Below are positions 7,656 through 16,035 of a stretch of 32,799 nucleotides of DNA, in pieces; the first letter of the stretch is position 1, and each line of letters opens with the position of its first letter. The position numbers and the translations under genes were made by a program. This DNA is from Candidatus Thorarchaeota archaeon. Its GTDB lineage: Archaea > Asgardarchaeota > Thorarchaeia > Thorarchaeales > Thorarchaeaceae. Location: positions 1-32,799 of the forward strand of contig JABCSP010000003.1 in the NCBI GenBank assembly GCA_018238825.1. Reading direction: 5' to 3'. The notes under the pieces are model-generated. The model was given only the letters and a program-made list of their open reading frames with translations. It did no database searches and was not told the origin of the DNA.

Positions 7656-7699
7656 GAAGAACATGTCTTTTGGGTAAACCTCCGCGGTCAGGTGAGTCA

Positions 7700-8500
7700 A
7701 TGGAAATCACAATCATTCGCAAGCAAGAAAACATCATTCACTTCTTAGCTGAAGGATTAGATGTTGCCTTTGCCAACGCGCTTAGGAGAACCATGCTTAC
7801 TAGATTGCCGGCGATGGCAATAGATGAAGTACTAGTCCTTGAGAATACTAGTGTCATGTACGATGAGATGTTAGCTCATAGAATGGGACTTTTACCTCTA
7901 GTAACAGATTTGGAGAGTTACAATCTCCCAGAGGAGTGTGACTGTGAAGGAAAAGGTTGTAGCCTTTGCCAATGTACACTCACACTGGAGAAACAAGCCG
8001 GTGATGAAGAAGAAATAGTCTATTCTCGCGACCTATCGTCACAAGACCCGAAAATTATTCCTGCATTAGGTGAGATTCCCCTGGTGAAACTTGCCCCTAA
8101 TCAACGTCTAATTATTGAAGCATATGCTCGTCTTGGAAAGGGTGTAGAAAACGCAAAGTTCCAACCAGTTTCAACAGTATCATACAAGTATGTGCCGATT
8201 ATCGAAGTGAATAAAGACAAGTGCAATCAATGTGGGGATTGTGTCAAAGTATGCCCGAAGAATATCCTTCTCGTTGAGGGTGATACAATTGCGACACAAA
8301 ATACTCTGGACTGCAGTTTCTGTGAGGCATGCGTTGAAGTCTGTGAACCCGGAGCAATCACAATAGATTCTAAGAAGAACAGTTTTCTGTTCAAGGTTGA
8401 ATCCACAGGAGCCTTGTCTCCTGAAGAAATTGTTGAAAAATCAGCCGAGATTCTCAAAGAGAGAATAAGATTGGCATTAGATTACGCAAATTCAATATGA
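7700..8500 (+). CDS. rpoD: RNA polymerase subunit D with two 4Fe-4S motifs
   Basis: Archaeal counterpart of Rpb3/alpha; it dimerises with RpoL and nucleates RNA polymerase assembly. The dimerisation domain (ANALRRTMLTRLPAMAIDEV) is at the N-terminus. A ferredoxin-like insert carries two complete cysteine sets: Cys175, 178, 181, 185 and Cys205, 208, 211, 215, so two clusters are possible. Five more cysteines cluster at residues 80-92. The longest frame starts at 7670, but AGGTGA lies 5 nt before the ATG at 7700; this gives 266 residues, the normal size. It opens the transcription/ribosomal operon and overlaps no neighbour; rpl18e begins 12 nt after its stop. Confidence 0.95.
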   Translation: MEITIIRKQENIIHFLAEGLDVAFANALRRTMLTRLPAMAIDEVLVLENTSVMYDEMLAHRMGLLPLVTDLESYNLPEECDCEGKGCSLCQCTLTLEKQAGDEEEIVYSRDLSSQDPKIIPALGEIPLVKLAPNQRLIIEAYARLGKGVENAKFQPVSTVSYKYVPIIEVNKDKCNQCGDCVKVCPKNILLVEGDTIATQNTLDCSFCEACVEVCEPGAITIDSKKNSFLFKVESTGALSPEEIVEKSAEILKERIRLALDYANSI

Positions 8501-8511
8501 GGTGTGCCAGC

Positions 8512-8883
8512 ATGGAGAGATCTATTAGATCCGGACCAACGGACCCAAATACACGCGCGCTGATTAATGCGCTCAGAAAAACATCTTCAAAACATGATGT
8601 TAGAATATGGAAACGAGTTGCTGAGCTTGTAGGCCGGCCCACTCGGAAGCGTCCTACTGTTAATGTAGGAAAGATTGAACGATATACTAACGCAGGCGAT
8701 ATAGTTGTAGTACCTGGAAAAGTTCTAGGTTCTGGAAACATGTCGCATAAGGTAACAGTTGCAGCACTAAATGCATCTTCTACCGCAAGATCTGCGATAG
8801 TTGGAGCAGGTGGCTCACTAATCTCAATTGATGAGCTATTGAAGCAGATTCCGAAAGGGAGCGGTATTACGATTATTGTGTAG
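8512..8883 (+). CDS. rpl18e: Ribosomal protein eL18 (L18e)
   Basis: Large-subunit protein. RSGPTDPNTRALINALRK, the RKRPTVNVGKI segment and VVVPGKVLGSG are characteristic. The longest frame begins at an ATG overlapping the rpoD stop (8497), but GAGGTG precedes the ATG at 8512 by about 8 nt, giving 123 residues, close to archaeal homologues. Second gene of the operon. Confidence 0.94.
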   Translation: MERSIRSGPTDPNTRALINALRKTSSKHDVRIWKRVAELVGRPTRKRPTVNVGKIERYTNAGDIVVVPGKVLGSGNMSHKVTVAALNASSTARSAIVGAGGSLISIDELLKQIPKGSGITIIV

Positions 8884-8892
8884 GTGATTCAT

Positions 8893-9345
8893 ATGAGTAC
8901 AGACACGATCAAAGTTTACGATGCCGAGCAAATGGTTGTTGGCCGACTCGGTTCCAAAGTTGCAAAGGCAGCGATATTGGGTGATAATATCGTCATAATA
9001 AATGCGGAAAAGGCCATTATCACTGGTGATCCAAGAACACTAATTGCAGCATGGAAAGAGAAATTCAATATTCGCACCTCTTACAAACCATGGAGAGGTC
9101 CATTCCATCACCGTCGACCGGATAAAATGGTACGAAGGATGATTAGAGGAATGCTTCCATGGCCAACCCCACGAGGTAAGGCTGCATACAAGCGTATCAA
9201 GGTGTACATTGGAACTCCTGAGCAATACGCAGATTCTGAAAAGATAGTATTGGAGAAATCACGCTACAGAAGCATGACACAGAAGCATATCAAGGTGCTA
9301 GAACTTAGTCAAGAACTAGGTTGGACACATCCGGAGGTTGCATGA
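8893..9345 (+). CDS. rpl13: Ribosomal protein uL13 (L13)
   Basis: Early-assembling large-subunit protein. The start region VVGRLGSKVAKAAILGDNIVIINAEKA, the HHRRPDKMVRRMIRGMLP block and the C-terminal helix are typical. AGGTGATT precedes ATG at 8893; the GTG at 8884 used by the longest frame lies inside that ribosome binding site. 150 residues. It overlaps nothing and is followed by rps9 one base after its stop. Confidence 0.95.
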   Translation: MSTDTIKVYDAEQMVVGRLGSKVAKAAILGDNIVIINAEKAIITGDPRTLIAAWKEKFNIRTSYKPWRGPFHHRRPDKMVRRMIRGMLPWPTPRGKAAYKRIKVYIGTPEQYADSEKIVLEKSRYRSMTQKHIKVLELSQELGWTHPEVA

Positions 9346-9346
9346 A

Positions 9347-9745
9347 ATGAAAGTAGTAGTCAGTACAGGTAAGAGAAAAACCAGTCTTGCTAAAGCAACA
9401 GTTAGGGACGGTACCGGTCGAATTAGAATCAATGGACGACCTCTGGAAATTCATCAACCAGAGCTTGCACGAATGAGAATCATTGAACCTTTGATACTCT
9501 TTGGTGATGGCTGGAAACGCTATGACATCAAAGTGAGGGTTAAAGGAGGCGGTTTTATGAGTCAAGCTGATGCAATCCGAATGGCGATAGCAACAGGCTT
9601 GATTCGAATGAGCCAAGATTTTGAGGCTCGTTCAAAGATGATTGAACACGATAGAACGATGCTCGTCGGTGATCCCAGACGAACTGAACCAAAGAAGTTC
9701 GGTGGCCCTTCAGCGCGTTCAAGATACCAGAAATCATACAGGTGA
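9347..9745 (+). CDS. rps9: Ribosomal protein uS9 (S9)
   Basis: Small-subunit head protein whose C-terminal tail reaches the P-site tRNA. It begins STGKRKTSLAKATV and ends in the conserved RYQKSYR tail. GGAGGT at 9333-9338, within the end of rpl13, serves the ATG at 9347 at 8 nt; the upstream TTG at 9338 in the longest frame is unlikely. 132 residues, normal length. Confidence 0.95.
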   Translation: MKVVVSTGKRKTSLAKATVRDGTGRIRINGRPLEIHQPELARMRIIEPLILFGDGWKRYDIKVRVKGGGFMSQADAIRMAIATGLIRMSQDFEARSKMIEHDRTMLVGDPRRTEPKKFGGPSARSRYQKSYR

Positions 9746-9755
9746 TGGGAAAGAA

Positions 9756-9971
9756 ATGATTATTCCAGTAAGATGTTTCACTTGTGGCAAAGTAGTAGCG
9801 GACAAATACGACCAATTCAAGCGTGAGGTCAGACAAGGAGAAGACCCAGCCACAGTTTTGGATAACCTTGGATTGAACAGATATTGTTGTCGAAGAATGC
9901 TACTCGCACACATTGACATTATTGACAGCTTCATGGCATTTGCCACAATACCCCCAACGGAGGGAACTTAG
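9756..9971 (+). CDS. rpoN: RNA polymerase subunit N
   Basis: Small zinc-binding subunit (Rpb10 homologue) at the RpoD-RpoL platform. The true protein starts at ATG 9756 as MIIPVRCFTCGK and has 71 residues; the longer open frame upstream overlaps rps9 and is not coding. Zinc ligands are CFTC and the paired cysteines of RYCCRRM. In many archaea rpoK and enolase follow; here rps2 follows at once. Confidence 0.96.
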   Translation: MIIPVRCFTCGKVVADKYDQFKREVRQGEDPATVLDNLGLNRYCCRRMLLAHIDIIDSFMAFATIPPTEGT

Positions 9972-9974
9972 AAT

Positions 9975-10610
9975 ATGAGTGATTCAATTAACGATTCCGA
10001 AGATATGCTCGTGGACATGGATAAGTTCCTCGCGGCCGGAGTCCACATCGGAACCCAAGTAAAAACGCAGGATATGGAACCCTTTGTCTACAGACAACGC
10101 CCAATCGGTCTATACGTGCTTGACGTTCGTAAGACTGATGAGAGGGTAAGAGTAGCTGGAAAGTTCTTGGCTCGATTTGATCCTTCCAAGATTGTAGTGG
10201 TATCTGGTCGTGTCTATGGTAAAAGACCAGTTGAAACCTTTTCCTACTACATTGGAGCTAGTGCTTTCACAGAGAGATTTGTTCCTGGTACCCTAACCAA
10301 TCCAAACATTGCAGGACCACGAACTTACATTGAGCCAGATGTAGTGGTACTCACTGACCCCCGTACGGATCAGCAGGCGCTCAATGAGGCTGCAAGAATT
10401 GGAGTACCTGTAGTTGCATTATGTGATACTGATAACGTAACAACAAACATTGATCTTGTTATTCCTACGAACAACCGTGGTCGGAAATCACTTGCATTAG
10501 TATACTATCTTCTAACTACTCAGGTTCTGAAAGAGAGAGGCGATATGCCTGAAGATGGCGAGCCCGTATACACACCAGATGACTTTGAACCACAAGTACA
10601 GAGGTTCTGA
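9975..10610 (+). CDS. rps2: Ribosomal protein uS2 (S2)
   Basis: Small-subunit protein bound late in assembly. Characteristic segments are FLAAGVHIGTQVKT, FVYRQRPIGLYVLDVRKTDER, the GTLTNPN motif and the C-terminal IPTNNRGRKSLALVYYLL. 211 residues. It is the last gene of the operon and converges on the mevalonate gene cluster, with only 4 bases between the stops. Confidence 0.95.
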   Translation: MSDSINDSEDMLVDMDKFLAAGVHIGTQVKTQDMEPFVYRQRPIGLYVLDVRKTDERVRVAGKFLARFDPSKIVVVSGRVYGKRPVETFSYYIGASAFTERFVPGTLTNPNIAGPRTYIEPDVVVLTDPRTDQQALNEAARIGVPVVALCDTDNVTTNIDLVIPTNNRGRKSLALVYYLLTTQVLKERGDMPEDGEPVYTPDDFEPQVQRF

Positions 10611-10614
10611 TAGT

Positions 10615-11004
10615 TCATCCTTCAATTAGAGTAACGACGCCATTATCGGCGTCAACCTCTATCTTTTGTCCGTTCTGAATTTTTCCAATATCAATCTGGT
10701 CTACTGCAGGTATCTCTGAAATGATACAACCCACTGCAACAACTGGGTCCATTACTTTGTTGACAATTGCAAGAGGCCCTTTTTCTGCCTTCTTTAATGC
10801 ATACAAGACATACGATCCTACAGTAGAACCTTTTCCACTAGGAAAGACTAGGATTTTTCCTGATACAGACTTTCCCTCTAGATGATGTCCCTTTTCTACT
10901 ATCTCACCAGTTTCAGGGTCACAACCACCGTAGAATGATATGTCATCTCCAGTAACTAGAGCTTCGCCAATTACTTTCCCCTTGAAGATTTTCCTTCCTT
11001 GCAT
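10615..11004 (-). CDS. Phosphomevalonate dehydratase small subunit (aconitase X, swivel domain)
   Basis: Small subunit of the two-part aconitase X enzyme that dehydrates mevalonate 5-phosphate to trans-anhydromevalonate 5-phosphate in the archaeal mevalonate pathway. It is the DUF126-type swivel domain: GEALVTGDDISFYGG, the SGKILVFPSGKGSTVGSYVLY loop and DPVVAVGCIISEIP. ATG at 11004 overlaps the large-subunit TAA by one base (TAATG), with GGAGG upstream; the longer frame to 11028 is unlikely. 129 residues. It is the last gene of a four-gene operon, and both subunits adjoin, as expected for a heterodimer. Confidence 0.88.
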   Translation of the reverse strand: MQGRKIFKGKVIGEALVTGDDISFYGGCDPETGEIVEKGHHLEGKSVSGKILVFPSGKGSTVGSYVLYALKKAEKGPLAIVNKVMDPVVAVGCIISEIPAVDQIDIGKIQNGQKIEVDADNGVVTLIEG

Positions 11005-12191
11005 TATGATATTGCCTCCTTGATACACTGTTCAATGGTCCGTATCTCTGTCTTGAATTTGTTCTTTCCACGTGCATAGAAACAGGCTTTTGCTGAGTCC
11101 GTCATTAGTCCGGTAAATTTGCCTTTCAAAGGTGCCACCGCACAACATGCATCCGCAACCAGAAAGGCACCTGCATTCTCAATTTTATCATAATATCCCA
11201 TCTTGACTGCTAGATCTTTGGTAGGTTTTGCTGTTGTTATCCAAACGGTTTTTCCATTTGCAACTTTCTTTCCATCAAGCATTCTTGCTATTTCTGCAAT
11301 CTCCTTTATACTAGCATGCGGACAACCTACGCTGATGAAATCAATTTTAGCCCCTTCATCATCGAGCTCTACCCGAGCTGCGCGTAAATCATCATCAGTC
11401 ACAACTTCAGTCTTATCAGGGATAGGGGTTCTGTTTGGTGTAATTCCTTCCATATGGAATATTGCCACACCGCCATAAGTAGCAACTGACGCACAGAATG
11501 ATTTGAGTTCTTCAATACTTGCTTTTTCCACTCCAGTGATGTATGGAATGGTCTTACCAGTTCTGGTACCAATGACCTGTCCAAGAAGCCCAAAGTCATC
11601 TGTATCCTTCAACTCTGCTTGGACATCATACTTGACCTGAGCTACCCTATTTTCTTCGAGATGAAAGCCATACTCTGCAGTTTTTCCTGTAAGTGCGGTT
11701 GCCAACGCACTAGGACCACCTTCTCTATTTGTTAATGCACCAATCACTGAGTTTGCAAAACATACTGCAGATGATTCAGCCCACGCAATGTGCTCTCCAT
11801 AGTGTGGTAAATTACCGATGAGATATGGTGTACAAGTACAGGTTGTAATCACTCCCATTCTCTCAAAAGCCTCAACCACACGTTCTTGGTTCATTGCAAA
11901 ATCTTCACTTATTCCATGTTTTTTCCACTCTAGCATATCCATTCCTGCGGGGTTGAGGGTGGTCAGAACTCGAACACGTCCATCTTCTGCTATCTCAGAG
12001 AGATACTCTAGACCTGCCTCTCCTAGATTGTGATACGAAACACCAGCAATCTGTACACTGGCCACTGGAATCAGTCTTTTTGCACCATAGATTTCGCCTA
12101 AGGTAGTGATGATTTCCATGGCTTTCCGAGTTGCTTTTCCATGCTTACCTTCAAGCATCTCTTTCTCTTCTGGGGTTAGAATGAGACTCAT
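11004..12191 (-). CDS. Phosphomevalonate dehydratase large subunit (aconitase X)
   Basis: Catalytic iron-sulfur subunit of phosphomevalonate dehydratase. The aconitase X core is recognisable in VASVQIAGVSYHNLGEAGLE, the CTCTPYL segment, FANSVIGALTNREGGPSALA, ISVGCPHAS and DACCAVAPLKG; the cysteines in the last three regions are the likely cluster ligands. AGGTGA lies 5 nt before the ATG at 12191, so I prefer it to the GTG at 12200; this gives 395 residues. One base separates it from the decarboxylase stop. Known homologues also include bacterial hydroxyproline-pathway enzymes, but the mevalonate kinase and UbiD-like neighbours favour the isoprenoid role. Confidence 0.88.
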   Translation of the reverse strand: MSLILTPEEKEMLEGKHGKATRKAMEIITTLGEIYGAKRLIPVASVQIAGVSYHNLGEAGLEYLSEIAEDGRVRVLTTLNPAGMDMLEWKKHGISEDFAMNQERVVEAFERMGVITTCTCTPYLIGNLPHYGEHIAWAESSAVCFANSVIGALTNREGGPSALATALTGKTAEYGFHLEENRVAQVKYDVQAELKDTDDFGLLGQVIGTRTGKTIPYITGVEKASIEELKSFCASVATYGGVAIFHMEGITPNRTPIPDKTEVVTDDDLRAARVELDDEGAKIDFISVGCPHASIKEIAEIARMLDGKKVANGKTVWITTAKPTKDLAVKMGYYDKIENAGAFLVADACCAVAPLKGKFTGLMTDSAKACFYARGKNKFKTEIRTIEQCIKEAIS

Positions 12192-12192
12192 T

Positions 12193-13500
12193 TCACTCAC
12201 CTAGATACTTTTTCAAATCGACTTCTGGGAACTTTGCTTTGTCGAAACTCTTACCCTTGGTATCCATTGTTTTAGTGCAATCAAAACCACACTTAGTAGT
12301 CATTTTTGTACCAGGTTCTGCACTGGGATCTAACGAGCTACCAGGTTCCTGATCCTTGATTAAAAGATCAACATCGGCCTGAAATCGTGTGGCCATTGCC
12401 CATTCTCGCTCTTCATCAGAGTAGATGTCGATATCATCGTCATATACCCAGATGTGTTTAGCACTTTTATGACCTGAAAAAGCTCCTTCAAGGGCTTGGA
12501 TTCCATCATCTTCATTCTTTTTCCTAATTTTTATTGCTACATGAAGCCAACTGGCTCCACCAGGTGTGATATTGACATCTAAGACATCAATACCTTTTTC
12601 CTTGACTTTCCTGAAAACAGTTGGTTCTCTCGGCATCCCCATCAGAATCTTATGCTCATCTCTTCCTGGTAAGAGTCCCTGCCATATTGCAGTCTTTCTG
12701 TGGGTGATTTTCTTCACTTCGAAGATTGGCTCTTGACGAATCACATCAACGGTTTCCGTTAAGTCAATGAATGGTCCTTCATCATGCTTTTCCTCCAGAA
12801 TAATTTTTCCTTCTAGAATAAATTCGGAATCTGCTGGAATCATCAAATCAACAGTTTTAGCTCGTGTAACAGAAATCTTTCGAAGAGCATTTGCTATCTC
12901 TAATTCATTTATTCCAGTTTCTACCGATGTTGCAGCAGCAATCAATACTTCTGGAGTGTTTCCAATACAGAACGCAACATCAACTTCTCCATTTCGTTCC
13001 AAGAATTTATGGAAATCTCTCCCTCTGACAACTCTTACTACCATCTTGTTTTTACTTATCTGCATGGCTCTGTGAAAATCAAGATTTTGACCAAATTCTG
13101 AATCTGCTGCTACTACAACACCAGAGGAGATGTAGGGTCCACCATCGACCTTATTGTGTATTAGAATTGGTAACTTGTCAAGATCTACTTGGTTTTCAAC
13201 CACTTCTTGACATGGGGCTTCGTCAGTCTGATTAGGATTACTTCGTTTTTCTATTGCTCTTGTAAGAGTTGGGATTATTTCTTCTGTGGTTATCCCAAAA
13301 TAGTCCGCAATCTGCTTCTTATTGCAGAATAAGTTACCTGCAACTCGAAATGCACTTTCCTTAACATTCTCAAACAATGCGGGCTGTGGTTCGAGACTCT
13401 TCAATACACCAGCAATCTCAAGATTCTTTGAGATTCTCTCAGTGATAGTAGTAATTTTTCCATTCTGTTGTAGATTTTTGATGTATTCTTCAAGTATCAT
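12193..13500 (-). CDS. UbiD-family anhydromevalonate phosphate decarboxylase
   Basis: Decarboxylates trans-anhydromevalonate 5-phosphate to isopentenyl phosphate; UbiD enzymes need prenylated FMN. UbiD features include the N-terminal domain, GPYISSGVVVAAD, the RDFHKFLERN region, HDEGPFIDLTETVD carrying the expected catalytic acid, and PREPTVFRKV. The C-terminus has CGFDCTK, as in archaeal members. GAGGTGA precedes the ATG at 13500 (435 residues); the longest frame begins at a GTG 9 nt upstream that overlaps this site. The genes around it are for the same pathway. The flavin prenyltransferase that makes the cofactor is not in the window. Confidence 0.87.
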   Translation of the reverse strand: MILEEYIKNLQQNGKITTITERISKNLEIAGVLKSLEPQPALFENVKESAFRVAGNLFCNKKQIADYFGITTEEIIPTLTRAIEKRSNPNQTDEAPCQEVVENQVDLDKLPILIHNKVDGGPYISSGVVVAADSEFGQNLDFHRAMQISKNKMVVRVVRGRDFHKFLERNGEVDVAFCIGNTPEVLIAAATSVETGINELEIANALRKISVTRAKTVDLMIPADSEFILEGKIILEEKHDEGPFIDLTETVDVIRQEPIFEVKKITHRKTAIWQGLLPGRDEHKILMGMPREPTVFRKVKEKGIDVLDVNITPGGASWLHVAIKIRKKNEDDGIQALEGAFSGHKSAKHIWVYDDDIDIYSDEEREWAMATRFQADVDLLIKDQEPGSSLDPSAEPGTKMTTKCGFDCTKTMDTKGKSFDKAKFPEVDLKKYLGE

Positions 13501-13510
13501 GATACTCACC

Positions 13511-14452
13511 TCAAAGTCCGAATGATGTCAGCCATACTCCAGCAGCTCCTGCTTTTTCAAGAGATTCTGCTATTTGTTTGGCTGTAGCCTCATCAGGTGC
13601 AAGCGCAATCATATTCCCCCCACGACCGGTTCCTGTCATTTTTGCACCTATTGCACCATTCTCACGTGCTACTTTTACCAAATTATCTAATTCTTCACAT
13701 GAAACAGTCAATTCTTGAAGTAACTCGTGATTCTTGTTCATTAATTTACCAACCTTTGGTAAGTCGAGTTGAATCAGTCCATCTTTTCCTTCGTGAACAA
13801 CTTGGTTGTATTTCTCAGAGATTGAATCAAACCATTCTGGGTCGGCTTCTTTTCTTATTTTTACAGCTCCTACAACTTCAATTGTACTTGCTGTAATGCC
13901 CGTTGAAGCAATTACAAGATTTACTTCTTTATCAAGCTTCAATCTCTCGAATTGTGGAGGTCCGCCATTCAAATCCCGTTCAAACCAGACTAATCCTCCG
14001 TATGTTGATGCAGTATTATCTAGACCAGAAGGAGTTCCATGATAGCCTTTCTCTCCTTCATAGGCGGCTTCATTGACCTGTTCATCATTAAGGCCAAGTT
14101 TGAACTCATCATTTAGAGATCTTACAATTGCCACACAACTGGCTGCACTTGCCCCAATTCCTGAAGCACAGACAAGATTCCCTTCAAGATCAATTTGAAA
14201 TCCCATTCTTGTGGTGTCGATATTGAGATGGTTCAGTATATTTTCTAGGGAGGCTTCCTGCTCTTGATACTTTTTCTCTTTGTATCCTGGCATGGCAAGT
14301 CGATTATCAACAAGAGTATGTCCGAAAGAGCGTACCCTTGTCAATTTTGCTGTTGTAACTGATGATATTCCTGCTGCTATAGCTGGATGTCCATAGACTA
14401 CAAAGTGTTCTCCAAACAGAATAGCTTTACCTTTACCTGAACCGGTTCCCAT
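13511..14452 (-). CDS. mvk: Mevalonate kinase (GHMP family)
   Basis: Phosphorylates mevalonate to mevalonate 5-phosphate. GHMP motif 1 is GKAILFGEHFVVYGHPAIA, motif 2 is GIGASAAS (about residues 98-105; Ala replaces a usual Ser), the catalytic Asp is in SGLDNTAST (about 145), and motif 3 is GTGRGGNMIAL. I take ATG at 14452 (313 residues); the GTG at 14464 is a possible alternative. It is the first gene of the operon, ten bases before the decarboxylase start. The last step, isopentenyl phosphate kinase, is not seen here. Confidence 0.92.
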   Translation of the reverse strand: MGTGSGKGKAILFGEHFVVYGHPAIAAGISSVTTAKLTRVRSFGHTLVDNRLAMPGYKEKKYQEQEASLENILNHLNIDTTRMGFQIDLEGNLVCASGIGASAASCVAIVRSLNDEFKLGLNDEQVNEAAYEGEKGYHGTPSGLDNTASTYGGLVWFERDLNGGPPQFERLKLDKEVNLVIASTGITASTIEVVGAVKIRKEADPEWFDSISEKYNQVVHEGKDGLIQLDLPKVGKLMNKNHELLQELTVSCEELDNLVKVARENGAIGAKMTGTGRGGNMIALAPDEATAKQIAESLEKAGAAGVWLTSFGL

Positions 14453-14600
14453 GGTTTCTCTCACTCACCGTCTTGGTTTGTGAAACCGGCTTAGTTAATC
14501 GGTACTTTTGAACTCTTCCGTCGACATTATTCTAACTTCTTTCATAACACAAGATTATTGTTGGATTCAGAAAAGAAATGAACCTCTGGAGTACTTGTTT

Positions 14601-15566
14601 GTGAAAATACTTGATCTGTTCTGTGGTGCTGGTGGATTCTTTCATGGATTCTCCTCCCTTTCAAAAGGCTCTCATCTTGCTATTGATATAGATGAACATG
14701 CAATTGAAACCTACAGGCTCAATCATCCTAATGCTAAGACATTACAGACAGATATCAACAATATCCACTCACAACAAATCGAAGAAGAACTGGGTGGCAC
14801 TCCTGACATTATCATTGCTTCTCCACCTTGTGAAGAGTTCAGCAAAGCCAATCCTGATAGCCGAGGGTCTACAGCAGATCGGATTTACGGCGAAGGAACT
14901 GCAAAATTATTACTAGATGCAATTCGGATAATAGGGGATTTTGCTCCAAAAGCATTCGTTATCGAAAATGTTGCAGCGCTTCTTCTAGATGGAGGAAAGG
15001 AAATCATCAAGCGTGAGTTCGAACGTGTTGATATTGACAATGTTGAGTTTAATCTGATTAGGGCCCATCAACATGGAAATCCGTCAAAACGATTACGGGT
15101 CTTCATCAGTAATATCCGAATAAAACCTCCACGAAGAAACCCACCTACAGTCATGGAAACTATAGGAGATCTTCCATCACTTGATATCAATGAGATTTTC
15201 AATCCCGGACAGATATTTCCTAATCACGAAATCTATCATTTGTCCGATGATAAGATGAAGTCTGTACGAAAGACCCGCTGGGGTCAAGGAGCCAAACATT
15301 TCCGTGTATCAAAGAGGCGGAGCCTACCAAACTGGGTTCGCTTATTCCCAGATCGGCTTGCCACTTCAATTAACGGTCTCTCACGGTATGTACATCCGTA
15401 TGAACATAGGCTGTTGTCAGTAAGAGAACATGCAAGACTTATGAGCTATCCAGATTCGTTTGTCTTTGTTGGGTCTAAAGACAGCCAATACAATCAAGTG
15501 GGTGAGAGTGTTCCCCCATTAGTATCATATCTAATTGCACAGGAGGTTCGTGCACATATTGAATGA
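14601..15566 (+). CDS. DNA (cytosine-5) methyltransferase
   Basis: Transfers a methyl group from S-adenosylmethionine to C5 of cytosine in DNA. Motif I is ILDLFCGAGGF, motif IV SPPCEEFS with catalytic Cys77, motif VI ENV (122-124), motif VIII NPSKRLRVF, and motif X NQVGESVPPLVSYLIA. GGAG 9 nt before GTG 14601 puts motif I at the N-terminus as usual; the longer frame from 14508 adds about 31 residues of no recognisable kind. 321 residues. No endonuclease gene lies beside it, so it may be an orphan methyltransferase. It shares an overlap with the next gene. Target sequence unknown. Confidence 0.93.
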   Translation: MKILDLFCGAGGFFHGFSSLSKGSHLAIDIDEHAIETYRLNHPNAKTLQTDINNIHSQQIEEELGGTPDIIIASPPCEEFSKANPDSRGSTADRIYGEGTAKLLLDAIRIIGDFAPKAFVIENVAALLLDGGKEIIKREFERVDIDNVEFNLIRAHQHGNPSKRLRVFISNIRIKPPRRNPPTVMETIGDLPSLDINEIFNPGQIFPNHEIYHLSDDKMKSVRKTRWGQGAKHFRVSKRRSLPNWVRLFPDRLATSINGLSRYVHPYEHRLLSVREHARLMSYPDSFVFVGSKDSQYNQVGESVPPLVSYLIAQEVRAHIE

Positions 15567-16035
15567 ATCCCTCAAAAACGTCTATGTTGTTCTCCACAAT
15601 GTTCACTCTGCATCAAAAACGATTGAAACTGCTCAGGTTGTTTATGGACTTGGCTTTCCAAATTTCGTTGTATCAAAAGCTGAAGGGTCATCGGCACAGT
15701 CTGGTGTTCCTGATGCAAATCGTCTAGCGATTAGGATGAAGCATAACTTCATGGTTTTACCAGATTTGAAAGATGTTCTAGAGGTCCTTAAAATTGACTA
15801 CTCTCTGTTAGTTACTTCTCCCAAGCTTGTAAAAGAACATGTAGATCTAAATCAATTATCTGAACGATGTCAGACAGGAGATAGAATTGCCATTATACTC
15901 TCAGGAAGTAACAGCTCTTTCTCTAGGAAAGAAATGGATTTGGGTGAATGTCGAAGTCTTGAAGCTCTTGTAGATATTGGTCCTGCAGGTTCAGCTGCAA
16001 TAATTATCTATTCATTATCAACGAAGAAAGAGTAA
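15559..16035 (+). CDS. Putative SPOUT/SpoU-like alpha-beta knot protein (COG4080-like)
   Basis: Resembles a family conserved in archaea that has been labelled both RecB-family nuclease and SpoU-like methylase; I recognise the pattern (VYVVLHN, FVVSKAEGSSAQSGVPDAN, NFMVLPDLKDVLEVL, and a C-terminal SFSRKEMDLG) but cannot confirm a knot or an activity. The start is unsettled: AGGAGG lies 11 nt ahead of TTG 15559 and very near GTG 15550. The gene begins inside the methyltransferase frame and ends one base before the tRNA-Pro on the other strand. About 158 residues. Substrate unknown; RNA methylation is a guess. Confidence 0.6.
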   Translation: MNESLKNVYVVLHNVHSASKTIETAQVVYGLGFPNFVVSKAEGSSAQSGVPDANRLAIRMKHNFMVLPDLKDVLEVLKIDYSLLVTSPKLVKEHVDLNQLSERCQTGDRIAIILSGSNSSFSRKEMDLGECRSLEALVDIGPAGSAAIIIYSLSTKKE

